Assembly (NCBI GenBank): GCA_043778205.1
Contig: JAYWGO010000058.1
Coordinates: 1 to 64,000, forward strand
Direction: 5' to 3'
From: JAAFIP01 sp043778205
Lineage (GTDB): Bacteria; Pseudomonadota; Gammaproteobacteria; Burkholderiales; Burkholderiaceae_C
Length of the DNA stretch: 64,000 nt
The notes beneath the pieces are model-generated. The model searched no databases. It was not told the origin of the DNA and was given only the letters and a program-made list of their open reading frames with translations. Positions 51,009-59,713 of this stretch are shown here, one piece after another. Both the position numbers and the translations under genes were made by a program. The first letter of the stretch is position 1. Each line of letters starts with the position of its first letter.

Positions 51009-52312
51009 AAATACTGGTAATAGGCGGCGGTGGCCGCGAACATGCCTTGGCCTGGAAACTAGCCCAAAGCCCAAAGGTGCAAAAAATCTACATAGCACCT
51101 GGCAATGGCGGAACCGCGCTGGACGACCGGTTTGAGAACCTTAACTTGTCACAGCCCGAGGAATTGCGCGCATGGGCAGCTACTGAAAAAATAGCGCTCA
51201 CTGTGGTAGGTCCAGAAGCGCCATTGGCCGCAGGTGTGGTGGACGAATTTCGCGCGCACGGCTTGCGCATTTTTGGCCCCACCAAGGCAGCTGCGCAGCT
51301 TGAAAGCTCCAAGGCGTTTAGCAAGGCCTTCATGCAAAGGCACGGCATTCCCACAGCAGAGTTTGCCACCTTCACCGATGCCGCCGCCGCGCACGCCTAT
51401 GTAGACAAGCAGGGCGCACCAATTGTGGTGAAGGCCGATGGCCTGGCCGCAGGCAAGGGTGTGGTGGTGGCCATGACGCTGCAAGAAGCGCATGGCGCGA
51501 TTGACTTTATGCTGCTGGACAACGCACTGGGCGTAGTGCACAACGCAGGCAACGATGGCAAGCCTGTAGCCCGTGTGGTGATTGAAGAATTTTTAGATGG
51601 CGAAGAAGCCAGCTTTATTGTGCTGTGCGACGGTAAAAACGTGTCTGCGCTGGCCACCAGCCAAGACCACAAACGCCTGCTGGACGGCGACCTTGGCCCC
51701 AACACCGGCGGCATGGGCGCGTACAGCCCAGCGCCTGTAGTCACCCCCGAGGTGCACGCCCGCGCCATGCGCGAAGTTATTTTGCCCACCTTGAAAGGCA
51801 TGGACAAAGACGGCATCAACTACACCGGCTTTTTGTACGCCGGCTTGATGATCGCGCCCGATGGCAAAGTAAAAACACTTGAATTTAACTGCCGCCTGGG
51901 CGATCCCGAAACCCAGCCAATTTTGATGCGCCTTAAAACCGATTTGGTGGATGTGCTGATGGCCGCCACCGAGCACAAACTGGACACCATAGAGATGCAA
52001 TGGGACCGCCATGTGGCACTGGGCATGGTGATGGCCGCCCATGGCTACCCCACGGCGGTGCGCAAGGGCGATGCCATCCACGGGTTGCCGGGCAAAGACT
52101 CTTCGGTCGGCATGGACGCAGTGGTTTTTCATGCAGGTACGGCCGCCCAAGGGGCTACCACCGTGACCAGTGGCGGCAGGGTGCTGTGCGTTACTGTGCT
52201 GGCAGAGACGGTCAAGAAAGCGCAGCAACGCGCAAATGAAATCGCCCACAGCATCCACTTTGACGGCGCGCAGTACCGCAGCGATATTGGTTACCGTGCT
52301 ATCAAAGCCTGA
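51005..52312 (+). CDS. purD: Phosphoribosylamine-glycine ligase PurD
   Basis: The second enzyme of de novo purine synthesis, an ATP-grasp ligase. The 435-residue protein starts MKILVIGGGGREHALAWKLA. It shows PIVVKADGLAAGKGVVVAMT near residue 140, DHKRLLDGDLGPNTGGMGAY near residue 220 and LEFNCRLGDPETQPILMRL near residue 295. The length is typical. The acyltransferase gene follows with a probable short overlap. Confidence 0.97.
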   Translation: MKILVIGGGGREHALAWKLAQSPKVQKIYIAPGNGGTALDDRFENLNLSQPEELRAWAATEKIALTVVGPEAPLAAGVVDEFRAHGLRIFGPTKAAAQLESSKAFSKAFMQRHGIPTAEFATFTDAAAAHAYVDKQGAPIVVKADGLAAGKGVVVAMTLQEAHGAIDFMLLDNALGVVHNAGNDGKPVARVVIEEFLDGEEASFIVLCDGKNVSALATSQDHKRLLDGDLGPNTGGMGAYSPAPVVTPEVHARAMREVILPTLKGMDKDGINYTGFLYAGLMIAPDGKVKTLEFNCRLGDPETQPILMRLKTDLVDVLMAATEHKLDTIEMQWDRHVALGMVMAAHGYPTAVRKGDAIHGLPGKDSSVGMDAVVFHAGTAAQGATTVTSGGRVLCVTVLAETVKKAQQRANEIAHSIHFDGAQYRSDIGYRAIKA

Positions 52313-52946
52313 CTTTGCCTTGCCACATTCGGTGGTGTTTCGCAGCAGCTGGCTAGCCCACGCTGTGCTGCGGCTACTGGGCTGGCGGGTGTATTTCCAG
52401 GGTTTTCCCACGCTGCAGGGCATCGCCGTGGTGTACCCGCACACCAGCAACTGGGACGCACCGATCATGTTTTTGGCCAAGTGGGCCTGCGGCGTGCAGG
52501 TCATGTTTTGGGGCAAAGACACTTTGTTTCGCATTCCCTTGTTGGGCACTTGGCTGCGCTGGATAGGCGGCGTGCCCGTGCGGCGTACCAGCAAAGAAGG
52601 CGTGGTCAATCAGGCCGTTGCGGCGATGGCGCAGCACCAAGCCGTGGGCCAGTATTTTTGGATAGCCTTGGCACCTGAAGGCACGCGCAAGTACCTGCCA
52701 GGCTGGCGCAGTGGCTTTTACCAAACGGCCCTGCGCACCCAAGTGCCGCTGTGCTTGGTTAAACTTGACTATGCACAACGCAAAGTCAGTATCCAAGACT
52801 TTATGTGGCTCAGCGGCAATGCTGCGCAAGACATGGCGCATATTGCGGCTGTCTACCAAGGCGTGCAAGGCTTGGTGCCTGCCAAGATGGCCCCCATTAC
52901 GCTGTTGGACGCATCCGTGCCCAGAGAAAATACGATCGTGCGCTAA
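52296..52946 (+). CDS. PlsC-like 1-acylglycerol-3-phosphate acyltransferase
   Basis: A roughly 216-residue membrane-associated acyltransferase. The catalytic HxxxxD motif is VYPHTSNWDAPIMFLAKW, and WIALAPEGTRKYLPGWRSG carries the EGTR motif. GGVPVRRTSKEGVV lies between them. The start is uncertain: no ATG fits, and GTG at 52296 overlapping purD by 17 bp is the best guess, with GTG codons just after 52345 as alternatives. It is cotranscribed with purD and hemF (hemF begins directly after its stop). Confidence 0.85.
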   Translation: MLSKPDFALPHSVVFRSSWLAHAVLRLLGWRVYFQGFPTLQGIAVVYPHTSNWDAPIMFLAKWACGVQVMFWGKDTLFRIPLLGTWLRWIGGVPVRRTSKEGVVNQAVAAMAQHQAVGQYFWIALAPEGTRKYLPGWRSGFYQTALRTQVPLCLVKLDYAQRKVSIQDFMWLSGNAAQDMAHIAAVYQGVQGLVPAKMAPITLLDASVPRENTIVR

Positions 52947-53873
52947 ATGAGTTCTGCTAAACCCCTAACAGTAGCCCATGTGCGTGAGTTTTTGCTGGGC
53001 CTGCAAGAACGCATCATCTCAGCGGCCAGCGCAGCAGACGGCGGCATCTTTGTAGCTGACCGTTGGGAAAAAGCCCCAGACGAACCGCTACAGGGCAATG
53101 GCATTACCCAAATTTTAGAAAACGGCGCAGTGCTGGAGCGCGCAGGCTGCGGCTTTAGCCATGTGCGCGGCCCGAAGCTGCCGCCGTCTGCCACCCAAAA
53201 CCGGCCTGAGCTCAACGGTGCGCCGTTTGAGGCACTGGGGGTATCGCTGGTGTTTCATCCGCGCAACCCCTATGCGCCTACGGTGCACATGAACGTGCGC
53301 ATGCTGGCCGCTAAGCCGCCAGGCGCAGGGCCCGTGTTTTGGTTTGGCGGCGGCATGGACCTGACGCCCATTTACGGGTTTGAAGAAGATGCTGTGCATT
53401 TCCATAGTGTTTGCCGCAGCGCACTTGCGCCCTTTGGCGCAGACAAATACCCCCAGTACAAGGCTTGGTGCGACGATTATTTTGTACTCAAGCACCGCGG
53501 CGAGCAGCGCGGCATTGGGGGCATATTTTTTGACGACTTTAGCGAGGGTGGTTTTGACAACGGCTTGGCACTCATCAGCGCCGTGGGCGACGCGTTTTTA
53601 AATGCGTATTTACCGATATTGAAGTTGCGCTGTAATACGCCTTACAGCCAACAACAGCGTGATTTCCAGCTGTACCGCCGGGGCCGCTATGTGGAATTTA
53701 ACCTGGTGTGGGACCGTGGCACCCACTTTGGCCTGCAGTCGGGTGGGCGCACCGAGTCTATTTTGATGAGCATGCCGCCCTTGGCCAGCTGGTCTTACAG
53801 GCTGGAGGCCCCTGCAGGCAGCCCCGAAAACGATTTGACGCAGAAATTCTTAGTGCCAAGGCAGTGGCTATGA
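52947..53873 (+). CDS. hemF: Oxygen-dependent coproporphyrinogen III oxidase
   Basis: Makes protoporphyrinogen IX in heme synthesis using oxygen. The 308-residue protein has GCGFSHVRGPKLPPSAT near residue 68 and the conserved NPYAPTVHMNVRML segment near residue 110. FWFGGGMDLTPIYGFEEDA lies near residue 130 and GIGGIFFDDFSEGGFDN near residue 190. The ATG follows the acyltransferase stop without a gap. It ends with an ATGA overlap to the nadD remnant. Confidence 0.96.
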   Translation: MSSAKPLTVAHVREFLLGLQERIISAASAADGGIFVADRWEKAPDEPLQGNGITQILENGAVLERAGCGFSHVRGPKLPPSATQNRPELNGAPFEALGVSLVFHPRNPYAPTVHMNVRMLAAKPPGAGPVFWFGGGMDLTPIYGFEEDAVHFHSVCRSALAPFGADKYPQYKAWCDDYFVLKHRGEQRGIGGIFFDDFSEGGFDNGLALISAVGDAFLNAYLPILKLRCNTPYSQQQRDFQLYRRGRYVEFNLVWDRGTHFGLQSGGRTESILMSMPPLASWSYRLEAPAGSPENDLTQKFLVPRQWL

Positions 53874-54187
53874 GGGCTGCCAGGGGCCCATTGGGCGCTG
53901 GCCAGTTTGCCGCTATTACCACTTGGCTCCGCGGGCAGGCGATGGCCCCAATTGCTACTGTATGTATAGCTGCCCGTGCAACATTTCCTTGGGCGATAGC
54001 CCTAAAAGATGCTCTACATCTTGCGCTGGCAAGGTGTAAAATACGCCCTATTGGTATGCCAGAACTGCCCATCAGCGCTACCGAGGTACGCCAGCGCCTA
54101 AGCCAAGGTTTGGGTACCGGCCATCTGGTCAATTCTGGCGTTGCGCGGTATATTGCGCACAACAGCCCGTATACCGATTTCACCTAA
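53870..54187 (+). pseudogene. nadD: nadD remnant (C-terminal part of nicotinate-nucleotide adenylyltransferase)
   Basis: This 105-codon frame sits where nadD lies in related genomes, between hemF and rsfS. Its C-terminus MPELPISATEVRQRLSQG followed by HLVNSGVARYIAHN is the NadD ISATxIR motif and final helix. LGAGQFAAITTWLRGQ resembles the middle LGADQxAxxxTW segment. The nucleotide-binding N-terminal half with GGxFDPxHxGH is absent; NadD is normally about 200 residues. A dispersed repeat copy is read through in frame (CIAARATFPWAIA). The frame is open but should not encode an active enzyme. NadD is normally essential, so another copy or route is expected elsewhere. Confidence 0.8.
53955..54003 (+). 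repeat. Dispersed palindromic repeat, copy 8 (inside nadD remnant)
   Basis: GCTACTGTATGTATAGCTGC is followed by CCGTGCAACATTTCCTTGGG and CGATAGCC. It is a diverged copy (GCAACATT instead of GCAGCATT) in sense orientation. It is translated as CIAARATFPWAIA, a different frame from the mutS copy. Confidence 0.85.
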
Positions 54188-54221
54188 ATTCCACCTAGAT
54201 TCCACCATTTACACCACCGCT

Positions 54222-54989
54222 ATGCAAGACACCGCCGCCAAAAAAGACACCGCCAAACTCCAACGCACCATCATCGATGCGCTGGAAGATGTAAAAGCCC
54301 AAGACATTGTGGTGTTTGACACTGAGCATTTGTCCGCCCTGTTTGAGCGCGTCATTATTGCCAGCGGCACGTCTAACCGGCAAACCAAAGCGCTGGCCTC
54401 CAGCGTGCGCGATGCGGTGCGCGAAGCTGGCTTTGGCAAGCCGCGGGTAGAAGGCGAAGACAATGGCGAGTGGATTATTGTGGACTGCCACCAATGCGTA
54501 GTGCATGTGATGCAGCCGGCCATTCGCACTTATTACCATTTAGAAGAAATTTGGGGCGACACGCCGATTCGCCTTAAGCTGGGCGCACCTAAGCCAGCTG
54601 TTGCTGCGCGCGCGCCAGAGCCCGTAGCAGCCAAGGGTAAAAAGCCAGCGGCTAAAAAAGTGGCGGCCAAAGCGGGTTCTAAACCAGGCGCTAAACGCAA
54701 GCCGGCGAAAGTAGAGCCTGTGTTTGCGCCTCCCCGCCCAGAGCTAAGCCCTCCTACCAAGGCCAAAACTGCAGCCCTGAAAAGACCGGCTGCTGCAGCG
54801 CCTGTACCAGCCAAGACGGCTGCTAAATCTGCCGCTGCTAAGGCACCTGCTAACCCACCTGCTAAAAAAGCAGCCAGCGCAAAGCTGCCCCTGACGGTCG
54901 TAGGCAAAGCGCCCGCTAAAAAGGCGGCCGCTAAATCCGCAGCTCCAATGACCAGCAAAACAGCCCCCGCCAAACGCAGCCGTGCATGA
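54222..54989 (+). CDS. rsfS: Ribosomal silencing factor RsfS with long basic tail
   Basis: RsfS binds ribosomal protein uL14 and blocks subunit joining in starvation. The RsfS domain covers about residues 10-115 (TIIDALEDVKAQDIVVFDTE, then GEWIIVDCHQCVVHVMQPAI and YYHLEEIWGD). After it, about 130 residues of Lys, Ala and Pro follow (AAKGKKPAAKKVAAKAGSK and similar), doubling the 110-120-residue family length to 255. The tail resembles histone-H1-like and AlgP-like repeats. The start at 54222 is chosen from the domain start; earlier codons overlap the nadD remnant. rlmH overlaps by 4 bp. Confidence 0.9.
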   Translation: MQDTAAKKDTAKLQRTIIDALEDVKAQDIVVFDTEHLSALFERVIIASGTSNRQTKALASSVRDAVREAGFGKPRVEGEDNGEWIIVDCHQCVVHVMQPAIRTYYHLEEIWGDTPIRLKLGAPKPAVAARAPEPVAAKGKKPAAKKVAAKAGSKPGAKRKPAKVEPVFAPPRPELSPPTKAKTAALKRPAAAAPVPAKTAAKSAAAKAPANPPAKKAASAKLPLTVVGKAPAKKAAAKSAAPMTSKTAPAKRSRA

Positions 54990-55453
54990 AGCTACTTATC
55001 GTCGCAGTCGGCCAGCGTGTGCCCGACTGGGCGCAAACCGCGTGGGACGACTACGCTAAGCGTTTTCCACCAGAGCTTAAAGTGGAGCTCAAAACCGTCA
55101 AAACCGAGCCGCGCGGCTCCAAAACGCTAGACACTTTGCTGGCCGCTGAGCGCGAGCGCATTGCGGCTGCCATACCCAAAGGCACCCGCATTGTCGCCCT
55201 GGACGAACGCGGCACCAGCCTTACCACCAAAGCCCTGGCCCAGCGCCTTACCGACTGGCAGCTGAGCGGCGATGACGTTGCCTTGGTGATTGGCGGGCCA
55301 GATGGCCTTGAACCTGCCTTTCGGCAAGCTGCGCATGAGCGGGTACGTTTGTCCGACCTGACCTTGCCCCATGCTATGGCCCGCGTGCTGCTGGTAGAGC
55401 AGCTGTACCGCGCTTGGTCGGTCAATGCGGGGCATCCTTACCACCGTGAATAG
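54986..55453 (+). CDS. rlmH: 23S rRNA pseudouridine-1915 N3-methyltransferase RlmH
   Basis: A 155-residue SPOUT methyltransferase that modifies pseudouridine 1915 of 23S rRNA. It starts MKLLIVAVGQRVPDWAQTAW and has the SAM-binding knot segments IVALDERGTSLTTKALAQRL, VIGGPDGLEPAFR and LTLPHAMARVLLVEQLYRAW. The C-terminus NAGHPYHRE is conserved. The rsfS-rlmH pairing is widespread. Confidence 0.97.
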   Translation: MKLLIVAVGQRVPDWAQTAWDDYAKRFPPELKVELKTVKTEPRGSKTLDTLLAAERERIAAAIPKGTRIVALDERGTSLTTKALAQRLTDWQLSGDDVALVIGGPDGLEPAFRQAAHERVRLSDLTLPHAMARVLLVEQLYRAWSVNAGHPYHRE

Positions 55454-55502
55454 ATTACCGTAAATAGGTCACCGTGATTAACCACCAACAACACCCTGCG
55501 CT

Positions 55503-56108
55503 ATGGCCCACTTTATCTACCTCGCCTCCCAAAGCCCGCGCCGCGCACAATTGCTAGAGCAAATAGGTGTGCAGTTCAAGCTGCTGTTGCCCGACGACAG
55601 CGAAGATGCCGAAAGCCTAGAAAACATGCTGCCCAATGAGGCCCCCGCCAAGTACGTGGCGCGCGTGACAGGTTTAAAGCTCGACGCCGCACTGGCGCGC
55701 ATGCAGCGCAGGCGCTTGCCCAGTGCGCCTGTGCTGTGCTCTGACACCACCGTGGCACTGGGGCGCACGGTGTACGGCAAGCCTTTAGACGCAAACGATG
55801 CCCGGCGCATGCTGGCCGAGCTGTCTGGCCACACGCACCGCGTGCTTACCGCCGTGGCACTGCAAAAGGGCAGGTCGCGCGTGCAGGCGCTGTGCACATC
55901 TAAAGTGAGTTTTGCCGCCATGAGCCCTGCGCAGATTCGCGCCTATGTGGCAACAGGCGAACCCATGGGCAAGGCCGGTGCGTATGCCGTGCAGGGCAGG
56001 GCAGCGGTGTACATTGCGCACATCAGCGGCAGCTACAGTGGCATTATGGGTTTGCCAATGTTTGAAACCACGCAGTTACTGCGTACACTTGGTGTCACAC
56101 TGGGTTAA
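55503..56108 (+). CDS. maf: Maf-family nucleoside triphosphate pyrophosphatase
   Basis: A 201-residue Maf protein of the YhdE (dTTP/UTP) group. It starts with IYLASQSPRRAQLLEQIGVQ and has VLCSDTTVALGRTVYGKPLD near residue 80, AYVATGEPMGKAGAYAVQGR near residue 150 and SYSGIMGLPMFET near the end. It removes non-canonical nucleotides. Its position between rlmH and rng is conserved in Burkholderiales. Confidence 0.94.
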   Translation: MAHFIYLASQSPRRAQLLEQIGVQFKLLLPDDSEDAESLENMLPNEAPAKYVARVTGLKLDAALARMQRRRLPSAPVLCSDTTVALGRTVYGKPLDANDARRMLAELSGHTHRVLTAVALQKGRSRVQALCTSKVSFAAMSPAQIRAYVATGEPMGKAGAYAVQGRAAVYIAHISGSYSGIMGLPMFETTQLLRTLGVTLG

Positions 56109-56136
56109 CTAATTTGGGTGCCGTAAAGACAAACCT

Positions 56137-57687
56137 ATGCAGCAAGACATACTGATCAACTGGAGCCCGCAAGAAACCCGTGTGGCGGTCATAGAGCACG
56201 GTGCGGTGCAAGAACTGCATATTGAACGTAACCTAGAGCGCGGCTTGGTGGGCAATGTGTACCTGGGCAAAGTAGCCCGTGTGCTGCCCGGCATGCAGTC
56301 AGCCTTTATCGACATTGGCCTAGAGCGTGCAGCGTTTTTGCATGTGGCCGACCTGATGGCCGCCTTTGTGCCGCGCCACAGTGACCGCAACACTGACCGC
56401 CACAGCGACCGCAAAAGTGACCACAAAAACGATGGCAAAGCTGATGGCTCCTCAGGCAGCGAAGCCGCCAAGCCCGCTGCGCCCGCCATCCCCATAGAAA
56501 AACAGGTCTTTGAGGGCCAAGCGCTGATGGTGCAGGTAATTAAAGACCCGATTGGCACCAAAGGCGCACGCTTGTCTACGCAAATCAGCATTGCGGGGCG
56601 GCAACTGGTGTTTTTGCCGCAAGACGACCACATTGGCATCTCGCAAAAAATTCCTTTTGCGCAGCGTGAGGCTTTGCGTGCCAAGGTGGTGCAACTTGCA
56701 GGCAATGAAGGCGGCGGGTTTATTCTGCGCACCAACGCTGAGGAAGCCACCGACGATGAGCTGGCCGACGACGTGGCCTACCTGCGCAAAGCCTGGGGGC
56801 GCATCAAAGATGCCTCCGTCAAGCTGCCGCCCAAGTCGGTGCTGCACACCGACCTGAACCTGCTGCAACGCGTACTGCGCGACCTGGTGAGCGACCAAAC
56901 CCAAAGTATCCGCATCGACTCGCGTGAGCAGTTTGACATGCTGGCCAAATTTGGCCACGACTACATGCCCGCCGCGACCGACAAACTGCAGCACTACAAA
57001 GGCGAGCGGCCCATTTTTGACCTGTACAGCATTGACGAAGAAGTGGCCAAGGCGCTGGGCCGACGGGTTGATTTAAAGTCCGGCGGCTACCTCATCATTG
57101 ACCAAACCGAAGCGCTGACCACGGTAGACGTGAACACTGGCGGCTACGTGGGTGCGCGCAATTTTGACGACACCATTTTTAAAACCAACCTGGAGGCCAC
57201 CCAGGCCATTGCCCGCCAACTGCGCCTGCGCAACCTGGGCGGCGTCATCATCGTGGACTTTATTGACATGGCACTGGCAGACCACCGTGCGCAGGTGTTG
57301 GCTGAGTTTAAAAAGCAGCTCGCACGCGACCGTACCAAAACCATGGCGGGTGACTTTTCTCAGCTAGGTTTGGTGGAGATGACCCGCAAGCGTACCCGCG
57401 AATCGCTGGCCCATATGCTGTGCGAGCCGTGCCCCGTGTGCCTGGGCAAAGGCACGGTTAAAACCCCACGCAGTGTGGCCTACGACATCTTGCGCGAGAT
57501 TTTGCGCGAGGCCCGCCAGTTCAACCCCAAAGAGTTTCGCGTGGTGGCTGCACCCCAGGTGATCGAGCTTTTTTTAGACGAAGAAAGCCAGCACTTGGCA
57601 GGCTTGAGCGACTTTATCGGCAAGCCTATTTCGCTGCAAACTGAAGGCAGCTTAAGCCAAGAGCAGTACGATATTGTGCTTTTGTAG
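56137..57687 (+). CDS. rng: Ribonuclease G with an insertion in the S1 domain
   Basis: An endoribonuclease of 516 residues involved in 16S rRNA 5'-end maturation and mRNA decay. The catalytic DNase-I-like core has GGYLIIDQTEALTTVDVNTG near residue 310 with the metal Asp. NLGGVIIVDFIDM follows near residue 365, and the zinc-link CEPCPVC near residue 430. The N-terminal S1 domain is interrupted at about residues 85-125 by a Asp/Arg/Ser-rich low-complexity insert (RHSDRNTDRHSDRKSDHKND) encoded by a degenerate 12-base tandem repeat. E. coli RNase G has 489 residues. Confidence 0.94.
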   Translation: MQQDILINWSPQETRVAVIEHGAVQELHIERNLERGLVGNVYLGKVARVLPGMQSAFIDIGLERAAFLHVADLMAAFVPRHSDRNTDRHSDRKSDHKNDGKADGSSGSEAAKPAAPAIPIEKQVFEGQALMVQVIKDPIGTKGARLSTQISIAGRQLVFLPQDDHIGISQKIPFAQREALRAKVVQLAGNEGGGFILRTNAEEATDDELADDVAYLRKAWGRIKDASVKLPPKSVLHTDLNLLQRVLRDLVSDQTQSIRIDSREQFDMLAKFGHDYMPAATDKLQHYKGERPIFDLYSIDEEVAKALGRRVDLKSGGYLIIDQTEALTTVDVNTGGYVGARNFDDTIFKTNLEATQAIARQLRLRNLGGVIIVDFIDMALADHRAQVLAEFKKQLARDRTKTMAGDFSQLGLVEMTRKRTRESLAHMLCEPCPVCLGKGTVKTPRSVAYDILREILREARQFNPKEFRVVAAPQVIELFLDEESQHLAGLSDFIGKPISLQTEGSLSQEQYDIVLL

Positions 57688-57744
57688 GCCCCTGCATAAG
57701 CCACTGCATAAACCTGTACCTAAGCCCCTAAAAAATTCACCGCA

Positions 57745-58476
57745 ATGGGCCCAAGCGCTATCCCCATTTTGATGTACCACCAAGTAGATGCACGGCCTGC
57801 GCGCGGCGCGGCCATGCGCGGCCTGGTGGTGTCGCCTGCATCGTTTGCGCGGCAAATGGGCCTGCTTAAAGCGCTGGGGTACCAAGGACTCAGCATGGCT
57901 GGGCTGATGCCCTACCTGCGTGGGCACAAAGAAGGCAAAGTGTTTGGCGTGACCTTTGACGACGGGTATGCCAACAACTTGGAACATGCCATGCCGGTGC
58001 TGCAAAAGCACGGCTTTAGCGCTACCTGCTATATGGTGAGCAGCCAGCTAGGCGGCACCAATGTGTGGGACCACAGCAAAGGCATAGCCGCCAAGCCTTT
58101 AATGAACGCTGCGCAGGCCAGCGCCTGGGTGGCGGGCGGGCAAGAAGTGGGGGCGCACACACGCAGCCATGTTGACCTAAGGCCACTGAGCACAGCCCAA
58201 GCTGCCGATGAAATCACGGGTTGCAAGGCCGAGCTAGAAGATGCTTGTGGTGCCGTGGTTAACCAGTTTTGCTACCCTTATGGCTACTTCAACCCCACGC
58301 TTGCTGCGCAAGTGCAGCGCGCTGGCTACGTGGCCGCCACCACCACCGTGCGCGGCCGTAGCACGCGCCATGACGCGCTGTGGGCGCTGCCCCGCGTACC
58401 GGTGATGGGTTCGGTGTGGTTGCCGCAGTTTTGGCGCAAAGTAGCCACCCGCTATGAAGACCAGCGCCGTGGGTGA
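57745..58476 (+). CDS. Polysaccharide deacetylase (NodB domain)
   Basis: A 243-residue NodB-fold deacetylase. It has IPILMYHQVDARP at the start, the metal Asp pair VTFDDGYANNLEHAMPVL near residue 72, and the His motif GAHTRSHVDLRPLS near residue 135. CYPYGYFNPTLAAQVQRAGY lies near residue 175. No signal peptide is obvious, so it may act on a lipid-linked or cytoplasmic glycan. It overlaps the glycosyltransferase gene by 23 bp, which suggests a shared surface-polysaccharide or lipid A role. Confidence 0.88.
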   Translation: MGPSAIPILMYHQVDARPARGAAMRGLVVSPASFARQMGLLKALGYQGLSMAGLMPYLRGHKEGKVFGVTFDDGYANNLEHAMPVLQKHGFSATCYMVSSQLGGTNVWDHSKGIAAKPLMNAAQASAWVAGGQEVGAHTRSHVDLRPLSTAQAADEITGCKAELEDACGAVVNQFCYPYGYFNPTLAAQVQRAGYVAATTTVRGRSTRHDALWALPRVPVMGSVWLPQFWRKVATRYEDQRRG

Positions 58477-59692
58477 AACAGACCCGGTTAAAACAGACGC
58501 GATGGAGGCGGACCTGCGTGCAGTGGGCCTCGCGGCACAGGCCCCAGCGTTTACCAAACCTCCGCTCCGCCTCAAAATAGCCGTGCTCAACCGCATTTTT
58601 TCCCCTACCGGCGGTGGCGCAGAGCGCTACTCTATTGCCTTGGTAGAGCAGCTGGCCGCTGTGCACGAAGTGCATGTGTTTGCCCAAGAAATCCACCACC
58701 AGTGGCCTAGCGTGCACTACCACCGCATTGCCGCTGCGTTTAAAAAACCGCGCTGGCTCAACCAGCTGTGGTATGCCAGCGCCACGCGGCAGGCAACGCG
58801 CCATGGGTTTGACATTGTCCACTCGCATGAAAATGTGTGGCACGGCAATGTGCACACCATGCACGTTAAAACCGTGCAGCGCAGCCTGTTTGAAGGGCTG
58901 AAGGGCCTGCCACTGGCCTTGCGCCGCTTGAAAGTTGCGCTTAGCCCCAGGCTGCTTACCTACCTGGGCTTTGAGCGCGTTCGCCTAGGCGCACGCCCAG
59001 GCGTGGCCGTGGTGGCCGCGTCCCAGCTGCTGCAGGCCGAGCTGCTGGCCCAGTACCCGCATGTGGTGGGGCGCATCAGCACCATCACCCCAGGCGTGGC
59101 CATGCCTCACAGGTTGACAGCACAAACCGACGCGCGCCGCGCACTGGGGGTACCAGCAGACGGCCCCTGCATTGCTTTTATAGCCAACGACTACGCCCGT
59201 AAAGGCCTGCCCACTCTGCTGGCTGCTGCGCAAGGCTTGCCCGGCGTGCGCGTGCTGGTAGCGGGCCACCCAGGCCAGATAGCGCGCTTTAAAACACTGG
59301 CCCACACCCTGGGCATAGACCAGCGCGTGCACTTTGTAGGCCCACAGGCCGACATTGGCGTGGTGTACTGCGCCGCCAACCTGCTGGCACACCCCACCCT
59401 AGAAGACACCTTCGCTATGGTGGTGCTGGAAGCCATGGCCCACGGCCTGCCCGTAGTGGTGAGCGCCAGCCCCTATTGCGGCATAGCCGCACTGCTTACC
59501 GATGGCGAAAACGCACTGCTGCTAAGCAACCCGCAAGACCCCCAGGCACTGCAAACCGCCTTGCAAAGCATCTTGGGCAACCCCAGCGTGCACCAGCGTC
59601 TGTCCAAAGCCGGTTACAGTTTCGCCCAGCAGCACAGCTGGCAGGCCGCAGCCCTGCAGTACCAAGCGGTATATGACAGCTTGGGTGCTTAA
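58454..59692 (+). CDS. Glycosyltransferase family 4
   Basis: A GT-B-fold glycosyltransferase of up to 412 residues. The N-terminal domain has IAVLNRIFSPTGGGAERYSI near residue 37 and FDIVHSHENVWHGNVHTMH near residue 117. The nucleotide-sugar domain has IAFIANDYARKGLPTLLAAA near residue 237. The EX7E-like motif sits in HPTLEDTFAMVVLEAMAHGLP near residue 315. The first 35 residues are polar and non-conserved, so an ATG at 58502 is also possible. It may add the sugar to a lipopolysaccharide core or another surface glycan. Confidence 0.88.
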   Translation: MKTSAVGETDPVKTDAMEADLRAVGLAAQAPAFTKPPLRLKIAVLNRIFSPTGGGAERYSIALVEQLAAVHEVHVFAQEIHHQWPSVHYHRIAAAFKKPRWLNQLWYASATRQATRHGFDIVHSHENVWHGNVHTMHVKTVQRSLFEGLKGLPLALRRLKVALSPRLLTYLGFERVRLGARPGVAVVAASQLLQAELLAQYPHVVGRISTITPGVAMPHRLTAQTDARRALGVPADGPCIAFIANDYARKGLPTLLAAAQGLPGVRVLVAGHPGQIARFKTLAHTLGIDQRVHFVGPQADIGVVYCAANLLAHPTLEDTFAMVVLEAMAHGLPVVVSASPYCGIAALLTDGENALLLSNPQDPQALQTALQSILGNPSVHQRLSKAGYSFAQQHSWQAAALQYQAVYDSLGA

Positions 59693-59713
59693 AGTCAGAG
59701 TTTTATAAGAAAA

